A stretch of DNA of 64,000 bases from UTCFX2 sp963726375 (GTDB lineage: Bacteria > Chloroflexota > Anaerolineae > Anaerolineales > UBA4823), in assembly GCA_963726375.1 (NCBI GenBank), contig CAVSCE010000008.1, forward strand, positions 930,001 through 994,000, written 5' to 3'. A model generated the notes under the pieces. It worked only from the letters and a program-made list of their open reading frames with translations. It made no database searches and was not told the origin of the DNA. The position numbers and the translations under genes were made by a program. This document shows positions 26,832 through 36,668 of the stretch, piece after piece; positions within the stretch are counted from its first letter, which is position 1; every line of letters begins with the position of its first letter.

Positions 26832-27455
26832 TCATTGCTTGTCTCCGGAAATCCCATCCAATAAAAGCGGGATGACCACTTGATCCAGCCATTCAGGCTC
26901 CGGTTTTACATGCGGGTCCCCAATCACTTTGAGGAAGAATAAACCGATGACCATCCCCGCAATCACTCGCGCAGTTGCCGAAATATCTTCTACTTTTATC
27001 TGACCCGCCTGCTCCTGAATCGTGAGGCTCTTTTCAAGATCCAGGATGGTCGGCTCGAGGACCTGATGATAATAGCTTTCGCGCAGCTCCGAATTTGCCA
27101 GAATCTCGGAGAGGAGCGCCTGCATCATCGCGGTATTTTCCGGTTCGAATATGCTGCGAAGCATCAGCAGGGAGGTGAAATGATCTCGGACCTGGGCAGG
27201 CTCTGACCTGGACTGAGAATCATCATTATCGAATGTATCGGTCAGGCGGTGCATGATTCCCAGGAGCAAGTCGTCTTTGTTGGCAAAGTAGTTGTATAAA
27301 GTGCCTTCGGCGACATCGGCGGCTTGGGCGATATCCCGGGTAGTCGTCCGATGGAAGCCCCTTTCAGCAAAGAGGCTGGCGGCAGCGTCAAGGATTTGGT
27401 CGCTCCGGGCAGCGGTCTGTCTCTCTCGGCGTGATAATTGTGGTTTTCCGTCCAT
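26832..27455 (-). CDS. TetR family repressor of the exporter operon
   Basis: An N-terminal helix-turn-helix (ILDAAASLFAERGFHRTTTR, DVAEGTLYNYFANKDDL) followed by an all-helical ligand domain. The ATG at 27455 has AGGAGA upstream. An in-frame start at 27512 falls inside the operator and before the probable transcription start, so it is rejected. The gene is first in the run with permease, adaptor and ATPase, and its promoter carries two operator-like repeats. It probably represses itself and the exporter until a ligand binds. Confidence 0.92.
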   Translation of the reverse strand: MDGKPQLSRRERQTAARSDQILDAAASLFAERGFHRTTTRDIAQAADVAEGTLYNYFANKDDLLLGIMHRLTDTFDNDDSQSRSEPAQVRDHFTSLLMLRSIFEPENTAMMQALLSEILANSELRESYYHQVLEPTILDLEKSLTIQEQAGQIKVEDISATARVIAGMVIGLFFLKVIGDPHVKPEPEWLDQVVIPLLLDGISGDKQ

Positions 27456-27501
27456 ATGGACTGTCTTCTCCTGATCGAACGGGAAAATACTGACTTTACG
27501 A

Positions 27502-27538
27502 TGAGTGAGCACTCACTCAATAAGTGAGCACTCACTCA
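27502..27538. promoter_or_regulatory. Tandem TetR operators
   Basis: Two 18-bp inverted repeats, 19 bp apart: TGAGTGAG-CA-CTCACTCA (27502-27519) and TAAGTGAG-CA-CTCACTCA (27521-27538). They differ in one base. They lie just downstream of the -10 box of the TetR promoter, where bound repressor would block RNA polymerase. The spacing places the sites on nearly the same DNA face. Confidence 0.85.
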
Positions 27539-27565
27539 TTATAGACCGACCTGTGAACTTGTCAA
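27538..27565 (-). promoter_or_regulatory. Consensus promoter of the TetR-exporter operon
   Basis: Exact TTGACA (27560-27565 on the minus strand) and exact TATAAT (27538-27543) with a 16-base spacer. Transcription would start near 27531, inside the tandem operators. Such a strong core promoter is most useful if tightly repressed. Confidence 0.85.
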
Positions 27566-27662
27566 GAGGGTGTAGGAGTATACTTATTAGACGTTTCAGG
27601 TAAAATACTTCGCGTGGGTTTGCAGAAAACCACAAAAAATCCCATGAAGCCTTGAGGTGGAA

Positions 27663-28598
27663 ATGATCCAAGAAATTGCCCGCCAGCTCCGCGAGAACAT
27701 CCAAAAAGTGATCGTTGGGAAAGATGATGTGATCAACCTGGCACTTGCCGCCGTGCTCTGCGAAGGGCACGTGCTCCTGGAGGATGTGCCTGGGATTGGG
27801 AAGACAACTCTTGCCCGGGCGCTGGCGGTCTCCTTGGGCTGCTCATTTCGGCGAATCCAATTCACACCGGATTTGCTGCCATCCGATGTGACTGGTTTGA
27901 GCTGGTTCAATCAGAAGACCCAGGAATTTGAGTTCCGGCCAGGGCCGATCATGAGCCAGGTCGTGCTTGCAGACGAAATCAACCGCGCCACCCCCCGAAC
28001 CCAATCCGCCCTGTTAGAAGCGATGCAGGAGCACCAGGTTACTGTGGATGGAGTAACCCGGCTGACCCCACGACCATTCCTGGTGATGGCGACCCAGAAC
28101 CCGATCGAGCTGGAAGGGACATTTCCGCTCCCGGAAGCGCAGATCGACCAATTCTTACTGCGGATCGCAATCGGTTATCCGAATGAAGCAGAGGAAGCTG
28201 CGATCCTGGATCGGTTTCGGCTCAAGGATCCGCTTCCGGAGCTCCAGCCGGTCGCAAATTCGGAGCAGATCCTTCAACTGCAAGATCAACGCCGTCTGGT
28301 GAGAATCGAGACTTCTCTGCGCGATTACATTGTGAAGATCTGTCGCGAGACCCGAAAGAATCAAGAGGTGGCGCTTGGCGCCAGCCCGAGAGCCACCCTG
28401 GCCTTGCTGCAGGCTTCCCAGGCCTGGGCAGCGATCCAGGGGCGCGATTATGTACTGCCAGACGATGTCAAACAGATTGCGCCGCATGTGCTCACGCACC
28501 GGATGATGCTCTCTCCCCAGGCGCAGCTGCGGGGACGCCAGCCGGAGGATCTGGTGGCGGGAATTGTGGACAGCGTGCCAGTGCCGGTGGAGGGTTAA
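27663..28598 (+). CDS. MoxR family AAA ATPase
   Basis: A 311-residue AAA+ ATPase of the MoxR group, chaperone-like proteins that help assemble or activate partner enzymes. Walker A is VPGIGKTTLA, Walker B VVLADEINRA, and the sensor region ATQNPIELEGTFPLPEAQID is typical. The ATG at 27663 follows TTGAGGTGG; a GTG two codons earlier is part of that ribosome site. It leads a three-gene run with a DUF58 and a DUF4129 protein, a widely conserved trio. Confidence 0.95.
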   Translation: MIQEIARQLRENIQKVIVGKDDVINLALAAVLCEGHVLLEDVPGIGKTTLARALAVSLGCSFRRIQFTPDLLPSDVTGLSWFNQKTQEFEFRPGPIMSQVVLADEINRATPRTQSALLEAMQEHQVTVDGVTRLTPRPFLVMATQNPIELEGTFPLPEAQIDQFLLRIAIGYPNEAEEAAILDRFRLKDPLPELQPVANSEQILQLQDQRRLVRIETSLRDYIVKICRETRKNQEVALGASPRATLALLQASQAWAAIQGRDYVLPDDVKQIAPHVLTHRMMLSPQAQLRGRQPEDLVAGIVDSVPVPVEG

Positions 28599-28599
28599 T

Positions 28600-29787
28600 T
28601 TGGCGCCTCTGAGCTGGTGGCCTTTTCTGGGACTGGTCTTTCTGCTTGGGCTGCTTGCCAGGGTTTATCCTCTGGCCGGGTTTGCATTCATGATGCTTAT
28701 CATCAGCGCGGTCGCGCTCTGGTGGAAAAACCATGCCCTGGACCGCGTGAGCTACCGGCGAAAGTTACATTTCAGACGCGGCTACCCGGGAGAGCCCATA
28801 TCCATGCTGGTTGAGGTGGAAAACCGCAAATTTTTACCGCTCCCCTGGCTGCGAATCCTTGACAGCATCCCTTACGCCGTCGGCCCTCGCAACGAGGACA
28901 TGCTTCGCCCGACCCATCTTTCGGATCTCGGAACCCTGGTCAGCCTCTTCAGCCTGCGCTGGTACGAAAGAGACCACCGTTCGATCGAGCTGCTTCTGCG
29001 AAAACGCGGTGTCTACCGTTTAGGCCCTGCCCGGGTTGATTCGGGCGACCTTTTTGGCATTTTTGAGCAGTCAATCGAGAACAGCACAGCGGATTACCTC
29101 ACCGTCTTTCCAGAATCAATCCCATTTCAAGCGCTGCAGTTCCCCTCCGGGGATCCCTTTGGAGACAGACGCTCGGTTCAGCGGCTGTACGAAGATCCCA
29201 CCCAATCGATGGGCGTGCGGGATTACCATCCTGAGGACGATTTTCGCAGGATCCATTGGCCGGCGAGCGCTCACACCGGCACACTGCAGGTAAAAGTTTA
29301 CCAGCCGGTCTCGGCGCGAGTTCTCGTGGTCTGCCTGAACACGATGACGCTGCCCCATTATTGGGAAGGAACGGATCCCGAGATGTTAGAACATCTCGTT
29401 CGGATTTCTGCTGCGATTGTTGAGCACGCCCTGGAGGACGGCTATCGGGTGGGCATGATCTCTAACAGCTCGCTCGCTCATGCGGATCAACCTTTCCGGG
29501 TCCCGCCAGGACGATCACCTAACCAGCTCGTCAACCTGCTCACAGCGCTGGCAAGCGTCACCCCATTTGTCACCAGCACTTTCGAGCGCTTCCTGGTCGC
29601 AGAAGCGCCGCATATTCCTTATGGAGCGACGTTAATGATCACAACCGCGCTCATCCATGATGCCTTTCTGGAGACATTGATCCGGCTCAAAGACCACGGC
29701 CGCAAAATCATCTTACTCAGCGTCGGCCGCCAGGCGCCGCCAGTACTGCCAGGGATTATCGTTCATCACATCCCTTTTTATTCTTGA
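28600..29787 (+). CDS. DUF58 family membrane-associated protein
   Basis: Two membrane helices at the N-terminus (WWPFLGLVFLLGLLARVYPL and the next) lead to a DUF58 domain: VRDYHPEDDFRRIHWPASA is the family signature, followed by a von Willebrand A-like fold. The TTG at 28600 starts 2 bases after the moxR stop, with GGAGGG before it; upstream in-frame starts lie within moxR. DUF58 proteins pair with MoxR ATPases and are thought to be their clients. Function in the envelope is inferred only. Confidence 0.88.
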   Translation: MAPLSWWPFLGLVFLLGLLARVYPLAGFAFMMLIISAVALWWKNHALDRVSYRRKLHFRRGYPGEPISMLVEVENRKFLPLPWLRILDSIPYAVGPRNEDMLRPTHLSDLGTLVSLFSLRWYERDHRSIELLLRKRGVYRLGPARVDSGDLFGIFEQSIENSTADYLTVFPESIPFQALQFPSGDPFGDRRSVQRLYEDPTQSMGVRDYHPEDDFRRIHWPASAHTGTLQVKVYQPVSARVLVVCLNTMTLPHYWEGTDPEMLEHLVRISAAIVEHALEDGYRVGMISNSSLAHADQPFRVPPGRSPNQLVNLLTALASVTPFVTSTFERFLVAEAPHIPYGATLMITTALIHDAFLETLIRLKDHGRKIILLSVGRQAPPVLPGIIVHHIPFYS

Positions 29788-29794
29788 GGTCTGC

Positions 29795-31286
29795 ATGACT
29801 GCGGAGAATCCTTCATCCTCCTTCGAAACACAATTTGTAAATCACGATTTCTTGCTCTGGTGGCCTCATATTTCAGCAGTTCTGCTTGTGATCGTCGAGC
29901 TGTGCTGGATCCTGTTATGGTTCCAGATGGTGATGCAGATCACGCAGACAGCCCCGCTGTGGACCTCTGCCGTTGTGATGGGTGGGATCATGCTGGCAGC
30001 ATATGGATTGGGGACTATGATGGAATCGCTGCGCTTGCTCAGGAGGGTGCAGCTTGCGCTTCTCGGAGCTCTGCTTGCAGCCAGCCTGATCCTTGCGGAG
30101 AATTGGCTGCTGAAAACCCCAATTCGCCAGGTCACATCTGGCCTGGTCGGTTTAGATCCAGGGGCCGTTCTGGTGCTTTTCTTTGTGATCTGGTTGTGGT
30201 GGAGGGGAGTGTCGCTCTCCCGCGGCGCCATCCGACCGATGGTTGCCTGGCGCCGGTTCGAGCTTGGGCTTTTATTTTTCATGGGCTACATTTTAATTGC
30301 AGCGCAATCAGGTTTTTTTGTCCCTGGGATCGGGGTTTCTATTCTGTTTATTTTCTCTGGATTATTAGCGGTCGTTTTTGCCAGAGTCTCTTACGTTGGG
30401 ATCCGCAGAGGCGTCCTGAAGAATCCGTTTGACCTGCGCTGGTCCATAAGCGTAAGCTGGATTCTGGGTGGTGTTGTGGTCCTGGCAGCGATCATCGGCA
30501 GCCTGCTCAGCGGGCAATATCGGCGGTTGTTGGATTTCCTCAGTGAGACGATCAAATTTTTGATCGCCCTGGGGATCTTTGTCCTGAGCATCCCTGGTTT
30601 GCTGTTTTCCTATTTGCTTGGTCCGATCATGCCCTGGCTCAAGCTCAGGTTGATCGCTCCCCAGGCTACGGAGACACCGGAGTATCCGATCGGAGGCGCA
30701 TTTCCGCAGATGGACCCAGCCAATCAGCCGCCCGGGCTGCCGGTGGCGCTTCAAGTTCTGTGTTTCTGGGGGCTGGTGCTGATCCTGGTCTTTTTATTAA
30801 TCATGCGCATTCGAAAAACCCTTCAGACCCGGCACCAGATAGATTTTGAAAAACCAAAATCGCTTCTGCATGAAGGCGAAGCGAGAATACTCCTCCGGGC
30901 GGCGCTGCTGGATGCACTGGATGGGATTGTGGGTCGGCTGCGACCTGCCCAGCGTGCGCTTGCTGCTGCTCGCATTCGCCGGATCTACGCCCAGCTGATG
31001 GGACTTTGCGCTGACCTTGAACTATCCCAGGCTGCCTCAACGGACCCCCTACGAATTCCTGCCTGAGATGGGAGAGCTCTTCTCGAAGAATCATGAGGAT
31101 TTGAACACAATTACAGAGGCATACTTGCATGTCCGCTATGGCGAGCTGCCGGAAACAAGGGAGGACCTGGAGGCAGTTGAAACAGCCTGGAGCAGGCTTC
31201 AAGCTGCCGGGAGCGACTTAAAACGGCTTGGCGCCAGCAAGCTGAAGAGGGCTGAGGTGCAAGAAGTTGAACGGCATGGGGTGTAG
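29795..31286 (+). CDS. Polytopic membrane protein with C-terminal DUF4129 (frameshifted)
   Basis: About nine membrane helices in the first 330 residues and a cytosolic C-terminal domain typical of DUF4129. The first frame ends soon after RRIYAQLMGLCADL. The next frame carries PQRTPYEFLPEMGELF and ITEAYLHVRYGELPET to the stop (TAG at 31284-31286). The break is near 31013-31017, and removing one base gives ADLNYPRLPQRTP. Related loci often have a transglutaminase domain before DUF4129; none is seen here. It is last in the moxR run and followed by a strong terminator. Confidence 0.82.
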
Positions 31287-31300
31287 CGTAAAAGGATAAA

Positions 31301-31336
31301 AAAACCCGAAAGGTCATGAATGACCTTTCGGGTTTT
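31301..31336. terminator. Bidirectional intrinsic terminator
   Basis: A perfect 16-bp stem (31301-31316 with 31321-31336) with a TGAA loop, an A-run before it and a T-run at its end. It serves both the plus-strand DUF4129 gene and the convergent kinase gene. This is the clearest terminator in the window. Confidence 0.93.
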
Positions 31337-31385
31337 GGTCAAACTAAAAATATCGACGTTCCGAAGGAGACCCCTGAGAGGTCTG

Positions 31386-33613
31386 TCAGGGCTTGGCTGG
31401 CCGCAGGGCAGGAAATGGATTTGACTTTGGCTGCAGGTCCGGGATCGGAAGCGGTTCGTAAACCATGCCGGTTCCCAGCGTGCCGTAAGGGATGAAATAA
31501 AATTTCATCGAGTTATCACCGCCGGGATATTTCTGATAAGCAAAGAGCAGATGGCTGCCGTCAGGGCTCCAGGCTGAATCGCGATAACAGCAGGTCTCCA
31601 TCGATCGGATTGATCTCATCGCCAGGTTTCTTCGTGTCCATGTTGTAGGTGTAGAGGTTTCCCAAGCCATAATAGCGGACGTTGGTCGCAAAAGAGAAGA
31701 GATCTCGTCCGTCCCAACCGAAAACGGGGATACCCGGGGAAGCAATATATTCTTCCGGGATGAAACGCGGCGGTGGGAAGCTGTCCAGCGGTTTTGGTTC
31801 TGGAGTGCATTGATCCACCGGGATGACCTGGATGATGTCCGCGGAGCTGAGCCCGGCTGCAGCCCCCATGATCACCATGGCCAGCTTTTTTGAGTCGGAT
31901 CGACCAGCGCGCGAATTTCACAAAGTTGCGCGTATACGGCGCGAAATCCTTGCATTCGGCTTTCTCGGTCAGGTCTTCGCGAACGCTGATCGAGCGGATC
32001 AAGTCGAGCTCATAAGGCAGGAGGTAAAGCTGGTTGTCGATGCTCAGGGCGACCTGTTTTCCGTCCGGTGAGATTTCGAAGGCTTTGAAGTATTCTGCGA
32101 AGTTAAAGCAGGTGATGATCTCTTTCTGCTTATCCGCCAGCTTTACAGAATAGACGCATTTTCCAGATATATAGTTGACGCCCTGGCCGTCGAGCGTCCA
32201 CTGCAGATTGCTTTTAATGGTGCCGTCATCGGTGAGCTGGACCAGCTCGCTGCCGTCCAGGTTAGAAGCCCAGAGGTCGTTGCCGTCCAGATAAGCCACT
32301 TTGTCCGCCCCGCCGATGACTGGTCCAGAAGGCGGTGCGGTTTCCGTGGGGGTTTGGCTGGGCTGAATTGGCGTTGCGGTAGGCTCGACCGGCGCGGCGG
32401 TTGCCGTCTCTGTTGGCAGAACAATCGCGACTGGTGCTGTTTGGGTTGCTGGAGCTGCAGGCGCGACTTCTTGAATCTGTGTCGGAACAGCTGTTGGCGG
32501 AGGGGGCGCTAAAAACGCCAGCGGTCCCTGGCCTTGCCTGCCAAACAGCGCCGCAGCACCACCTGCGACGATCAGCAGAGCAATCAGAATGAGCGGGATG
32601 AGCCAGACAAGCGCGGAAGACCGGCGCTTTGGGGCGGTTAAGCCTGCTTCTGGCGCGGCAGCAGCCTGATCCAGCTCGGCAACTGACCCCAAGACCGTTT
32701 TGCCAGGTGTCATCATGGTGGTCATATGGTAATCAGGCGTCGTAGACCGGTCGCCCGGCGCGGCTGCTGCCGGACCTGAGATTCTGACGGGTCCACCGTG
32801 CAGCACACTTTCCAGCTCAGCGGAAAACTCGCTGGCTGTCGCCTGGCGGTCTTCTGGGTTCTTCGCCATTGAGCGAGCGATGACCGGTTGAAATCCCTCC
32901 GGCAAGTCGGCCTTGCTGTCCAGGATGTTCGGCGTCGGCTGGAGGATATGCATCATCATCACTTTAGCCGGCGTGTCGGACTGGTAGGGCGCCTGGCCGC
33001 TTAACATCTGGTATATCAGGACGCCAAGCGAGTAGATATCGCTGCGCCCGTCGATCGCTTTATCCCCCTGCACCTGTTCCGGGCTCATGTATGCTGGAGT
33101 GCCGACGATGGCTTCCCCGGTGAGGGTGGCGCTCCCTTCTAATGCAATCCGGGCGATCCCAAAATCGGATAGATAAGCATTCCCATATTGGTCAAAGAGG
33201 ATATTGCCAGGCTTTAGATCTCGGTGAACGATATTTCGGGCATGCGCAGCATCGAGGGCTGGCGCCAGGCGGGCGATGATCTGGACGGTTTCTTCCGGAG
33301 AAATCGGACCTTGCCTGATTCGCTCAGTCAAGGAAGCGCCTGACATATAGCGCATGACGATATAGGGTTGACTTTCCTCTTCTCCGAAATCGTAAACAGG
33401 CACGATCGCCGGGTGCTCGAGCAGCGCGATCATTTTTGCCTCTCGCTCAAACCGGACGCGAAACTGCGGATCGTGGAGGAAGACCGTCGGCAGGACTTTT
33501 ATCGCCACATCCCGCTCGAACCTGGGATCGTAGGCGTGGAAAACCGTCGCCATTCCGCCTTTTGCAATCTCGGATTTTACTTCATAACGACCGATAATTT
33601 TTGATGTTGACAT
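31386..33613 (-). CDS. PknB-like Ser/Thr protein kinase with outer beta-propeller (two frameshifts)
   Basis: Residues 1-270 form a complete Hanks-type kinase: glycine loop EIAKGGMATVFHAY, VAIKVLP lysine, HRDLKPGNILF, DFGIA, and SPEQVQG. A Pro/Ala linker, one membrane helix (ALVWLIPLILIALLIVAGGA, about residue 335) and a Thr/Pro-rich stalk lead to an outer TolB/WD40-like propeller. The frame breaks near 31897-31902 and 31591-31600. The later frames restore SKKLAMVIMGAAAG and DSAWSPDGSHLLFAY, typical blade repeats. It probably senses an outside signal and phosphorylates cytosolic proteins. No target is evident nearby. Confidence 0.87.
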
Positions 33614-33669
33614 AGGGCTCCCATATAAGAAATGGATAATCTGTTAATGAAATATTCTTCAGACTGGAT

Positions 33670-34296
33670 TTATGCAGTTCCAAACTGCCGATCACCCGCG
33701 TCACCCAATCCAGGCAAAATGTAGCCGCGCTCGTTTAACCGTTCATCAATCGCGGCCAGATGGATAGGCACTTCAGGATGGAATTGGTGCACCAGAGCGA
33801 TTCCCTCCGGGGCACCGATCAGGCCGACAAATTTAATGCGATTTACTCCCCATTTCTTCAGGACGTTGATCGTAGCCACAGCAGATCCACCGGTTGCGAG
33901 CATCGGGTCAAGCACCAGGCAGACGGATACGGTCGGTTCGATCGGCAGCTTGTTATAGTACTCCACGGGTTTCAGGGTCTTTTCATCGCGGTAGATGCCG
34001 ATATGCCAGACTTCTGCAGAAGGCATCAATCCCCAGACGCCTTCCACCATGCCCAAGCCGGCTCTCAGGATAGGCACCAGTCCAACCTTCTGAAGAAGCT
34101 CCATCCCGTTGGTCAGGGCCAGAGGCGTTTCTACCTGGCAGGGGTGAAGCAGCAAATCGGCAGTAGCTTCATACGTCAGGAGGGCGCCCAATTCGCGCAC
34201 GAGCTCGCGAAATTTCTTGGGTTCAGTAGTCTTATCGCGCAGTTTTGCAAGCTTGTGTGCAACCAGCGGATGCGGTGAAGGGAAGACATTTTCCAT
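33670..34296 (-). CDS. upp: Uracil phosphoribosyltransferase
   Basis: Salvages uracil to UMP with PRPP. The PRPP loop is LVLDPMLATGGSA and the uracil-binding C-terminus has GYILPGLGDAGDRQFG. RAGLGMVEG is also typical. The ATG at 34296 is chosen for its AGGAG site; ten extra codons from 34326 would overlap the promoter -10 box. Length (208 residues) then equals the family norm. Divergent from ruvB. The pyrimidine nucleoside phosphorylase at 38.8 kb can supply uracil. Confidence 0.95.
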   Translation of the reverse strand: MENVFPSPHPLVAHKLAKLRDKTTEPKKFRELVRELGALLTYEATADLLLHPCQVETPLALTNGMELLQKVGLVPILRAGLGMVEGVWGLMPSAEVWHIGIYRDEKTLKPVEYYNKLPIEPTVSVCLVLDPMLATGGSAVATINVLKKWGVNRIKFVGLIGAPEGIALVHQFHPEVPIHLAAIDERLNERGYILPGLGDAGDRQFGTA

Positions 34297-34325
34297 AGGT
34301 AGCTGCTCCTGAATGGGATGCCCCA

Positions 34326-34351
34326 ATTATAGCAATAAACGAGGTTATAAT
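34326..34351. promoter_or_regulatory. Overlapping divergent promoters of upp and ruvB
   Basis: Minus-strand TATAAT at 34326-34331 points to upp; plus-strand TATAAT at 34346-34351 points to ruvB. The -35 region of each lies over the -10 of the other, so polymerase cannot occupy both. The ruvB -10 is only 8 bases before its ATG (34360), so its mRNA may be leaderless. The -35 boxes are poor. Confidence 0.55.
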
Positions 34352-34359
34352 CACCAATT

Positions 34360-35385
34360 ATGAAAGAAAGTCCTGATCGATTGGTCAACCCTCAGCCTCA
34401 ATCCGATGACCGTCTCGACCAGGCGCTGCGTCCGAGGAGCCTGAACGATTTGATCGGTCAGGAACGGATCAAAGAAAACCTGGCTATCCTGATCGCGGCC
34501 GCCCGGCAGAGGGGCGAGCCTTTGGACCATGTCCTTTTTTACAGCCCGCCAGGCCTGGGGAAAACGACGCTCGCCCATATTTTGGCGAATGAAATGGAAG
34601 TCAATATCAAGATCACCTCCGGTCCAGCTGTCGAGCGACCCGGCGACCTGGCGGCTATCCTGACCAACCTTCGGCAGGGGGATATCCTGTTTATCGATGA
34701 AGTCCACAGGTTGGGCCGTGTGATTGAAGAGGTGCTCTATCCAGCGATGGAGGATTATGCGCTGGATATTATCATAGGTAAGGGTCCGTCAGCCCGTTCC
34801 ATCCGCCTGAAACTGCCTCATTTTACCGTGATTGGCGCGACCACCCGTCTGGCGCTGGTAACCGCACCTCTGCGCGCTCGTTTTGGGGCTGTGTACCGCC
34901 TGGATTACTACGACCTTCCGGCGATGAATGATATCGTGCGCCGGGCTGCGCGCGTCCTGGGGATTGGAGCCGAGCCGGATGGGGTGGACGAGATCGCACA
35001 GCGCGGGCGCGGCACCCCGCGAGTAGCGCTTCGGCTGCTCCGGCGCGTGCGGGATTTTGCTGAGGTTCGCGCCAGCGGCGTAATCACACGAGATGTCTCT
35101 CGAAGGGCTTTGGACTTGCTCGATGTGGACCCGCTTGGGTTGGATGAAATCGACCGGCGTGTGCTGCGCACGGTCATCGAGAATTATAACGGCGGCCCGG
35201 TCGGCCTGAGCACGATTGCGGCATCTGTCAGCGAAGAGCCAGATACTATTATGGATGTCGTCGAGCCGTATCTCTTGCAGCTTGGTTTCTTAGAGCGCAC
35301 CCCACAGGGCCGCCAGGCCACTCAGCGGGCTTATGACCACCTGGGATTACCCTTTCCCGGCGACACCCAGCCCCGGTTGATCTGA
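34360..35385 (+). CDS. ruvB: Holliday junction branch migration helicase RuvB
   Basis: The ring AAA+ motor that drives branch migration with RuvA. LRPRSLNDLIGQERIKENL, Walker A SPPGLGKTTLA, Walker B LFIDEVHRL, the sensor GATTRLALVTAPLRARFG and the winged-helix C-terminus (GLSTIAASVSEEPDTIMDV) are all typical. Length (341 residues) is normal. It heads ruvB-DUF2905-queA; ruvA and ruvC are not in the window. Confidence 0.97.
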   Translation: MKESPDRLVNPQPQSDDRLDQALRPRSLNDLIGQERIKENLAILIAAARQRGEPLDHVLFYSPPGLGKTTLAHILANEMEVNIKITSGPAVERPGDLAAILTNLRQGDILFIDEVHRLGRVIEEVLYPAMEDYALDIIIGKGPSARSIRLKLPHFTVIGATTRLALVTAPLRARFGAVYRLDYYDLPAMNDIVRRAARVLGIGAEPDGVDEIAQRGRGTPRVALRLLRRVRDFAEVRASGVITRDVSRRALDLLDVDPLGLDEIDRRVLRTVIENYNGGPVGLSTIAASVSEEPDTIMDVVEPYLLQLGFLERTPQGRQATQRAYDHLGLPFPGDTQPRLI

Positions 35386-35403
35386 ATCCAAAGGATTATT
35401 CAA

Positions 35404-35631
35404 ATGGTTCCGACTGCTCGTTTGCTGATTCTAGTTGGGATCGTCATGATTTCGGTTGGGGGGATCATCCTGGTGGTCTCCAGGTTGGGTTTCAATCTTG
35501 ACCGCCTGCCTGGAAATATCCAGATCGAGCGAGGCAATCTGACCTGTGTTTTTGGACTGGGGGTTTCTTTACTGCTCTCTATTTTGTTGACGCTGATCCT
35601 CAATTTGATGGCGCGATTCATGAATAAGTGA
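35404..35631 (+). CDS. DUF2905 small membrane protein
   Basis: A 75-residue protein with two membrane helices around RLPGNIQIERGNLTCVFGLG, the DUF2905 pattern. The family is often found between ruvB and queA, as here, but has no known function. Its TGA overlaps a GTG that could start queA, suggesting coupled translation. Confidence 0.85.
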   Translation: MVPTARLLILVGIVMISVGGIILVVSRLGFNLDRLPGNIQIERGNLTCVFGLGVSLLLSILLTLILNLMARFMNK

Positions 35632-35636
35632 ACCCG

Positions 35637-36658
35637 ATGCGAACTTCAGAATTTGATTACGACCTGCCTGCAGAGAGGATCGCCCAAACTCCGATTGAAC
35701 CACGAGACTCCTCACGACTGATGGTGCTTGATCGGAAAACCAGTTTAATCGAACATACCCGTTTTTTTAAGGTTGGAGATTTTTTAAATCCGGGAGACCT
35801 GCTTGTTTTGAACGAAACCAGGGTCATTCCTGCCCGCATCTTTGGATCTAAGCATCCCAGCGGCGGGCGGGTGGAGCTTCTGCTGCTGAGGCGCCAAGAC
35901 GCCCGAACCTGGGAAGTGTTGGTCGGCGGTAAAGGGTTAAACCTGGCCAGAGCTTGCAGCTGGAAGGGGGGATCGAAGCCGAGATCATCTCGGCGTTGGA
36001 CGGGCCGAGGCGGATCGTGCGGTTTGCCAGCCCGATTGAACCGGTGATCGAGAAGTTTGGGCATACCCCGCTGCCGCCGTATATTCACACCCCCCTGCAG
36101 GATCCGGAAAGGTATCAGACGGTTTACGCCCGACTGCCAGGCTCGGCCGCTGCACCCACAGCAGGTCTGCATTTCACTGCAGACCTGCTCGCCCGACTCC
36201 AGGATCGCGGCATCCATTTCTGCTCGATCACGCTGCATGTCGGGCTGGATACTTTCGCCCCGGTCTCAGAAGACTCCCCGGCTCAGCACAAGATTCATAC
36301 CGAATGGTGCAGCCTTTCGCCGGAAGCGGCTGAATCGATCAACCAGACCCGGGAGTCTGGTGGGCGGGTGATCGCAGTGGGAACGACAGGCGTGCGGACT
36401 CTGGAGAGCGCTGCTAGAAATTCAGAGAATGGATCACCGATCGGCTCTTATACCGGAAATACCGACCTGTTTATTCTCCCAGGTTATGAGTTCCGGATCG
36501 TGGACGCGATGATCACGAACTTCCATCTGCCGCGGTCCACATTGATCATGCTGGTCAGTGCATTTGCAGGTCGTGAGCGAGTTCTGAGCGCGTATCGGAC
36601 TGCGATCCAGGAAGGATACCGGTTCTATTCATTCGGAGATGCAATGTTGATCACGTAA
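35637..36658 (+). CDS. queA: tRNA queuosine ribosyltransferase-isomerase QueA (frameshifted)
   Basis: Transfers the ribosyl part of S-adenosylmethionine to preQ1 in tRNA to make epoxyqueuosine. The start (RTSEFDYDLPAERIAQTPIE) is classical; NETRVIPARIFG and PTAGLHFTADLL are family motifs. The frame breaks in an A-run at 35938-35942, where one base seems to be missing. The next frame reads KPGQSLQLEGGIEAEII and then continues to FYSFGDAMLI. The ATG at 35637 fits the family start better than the GTG at 35628. Confidence 0.92.
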
Positions 36659-36668
36659 TGGGAAAGCC

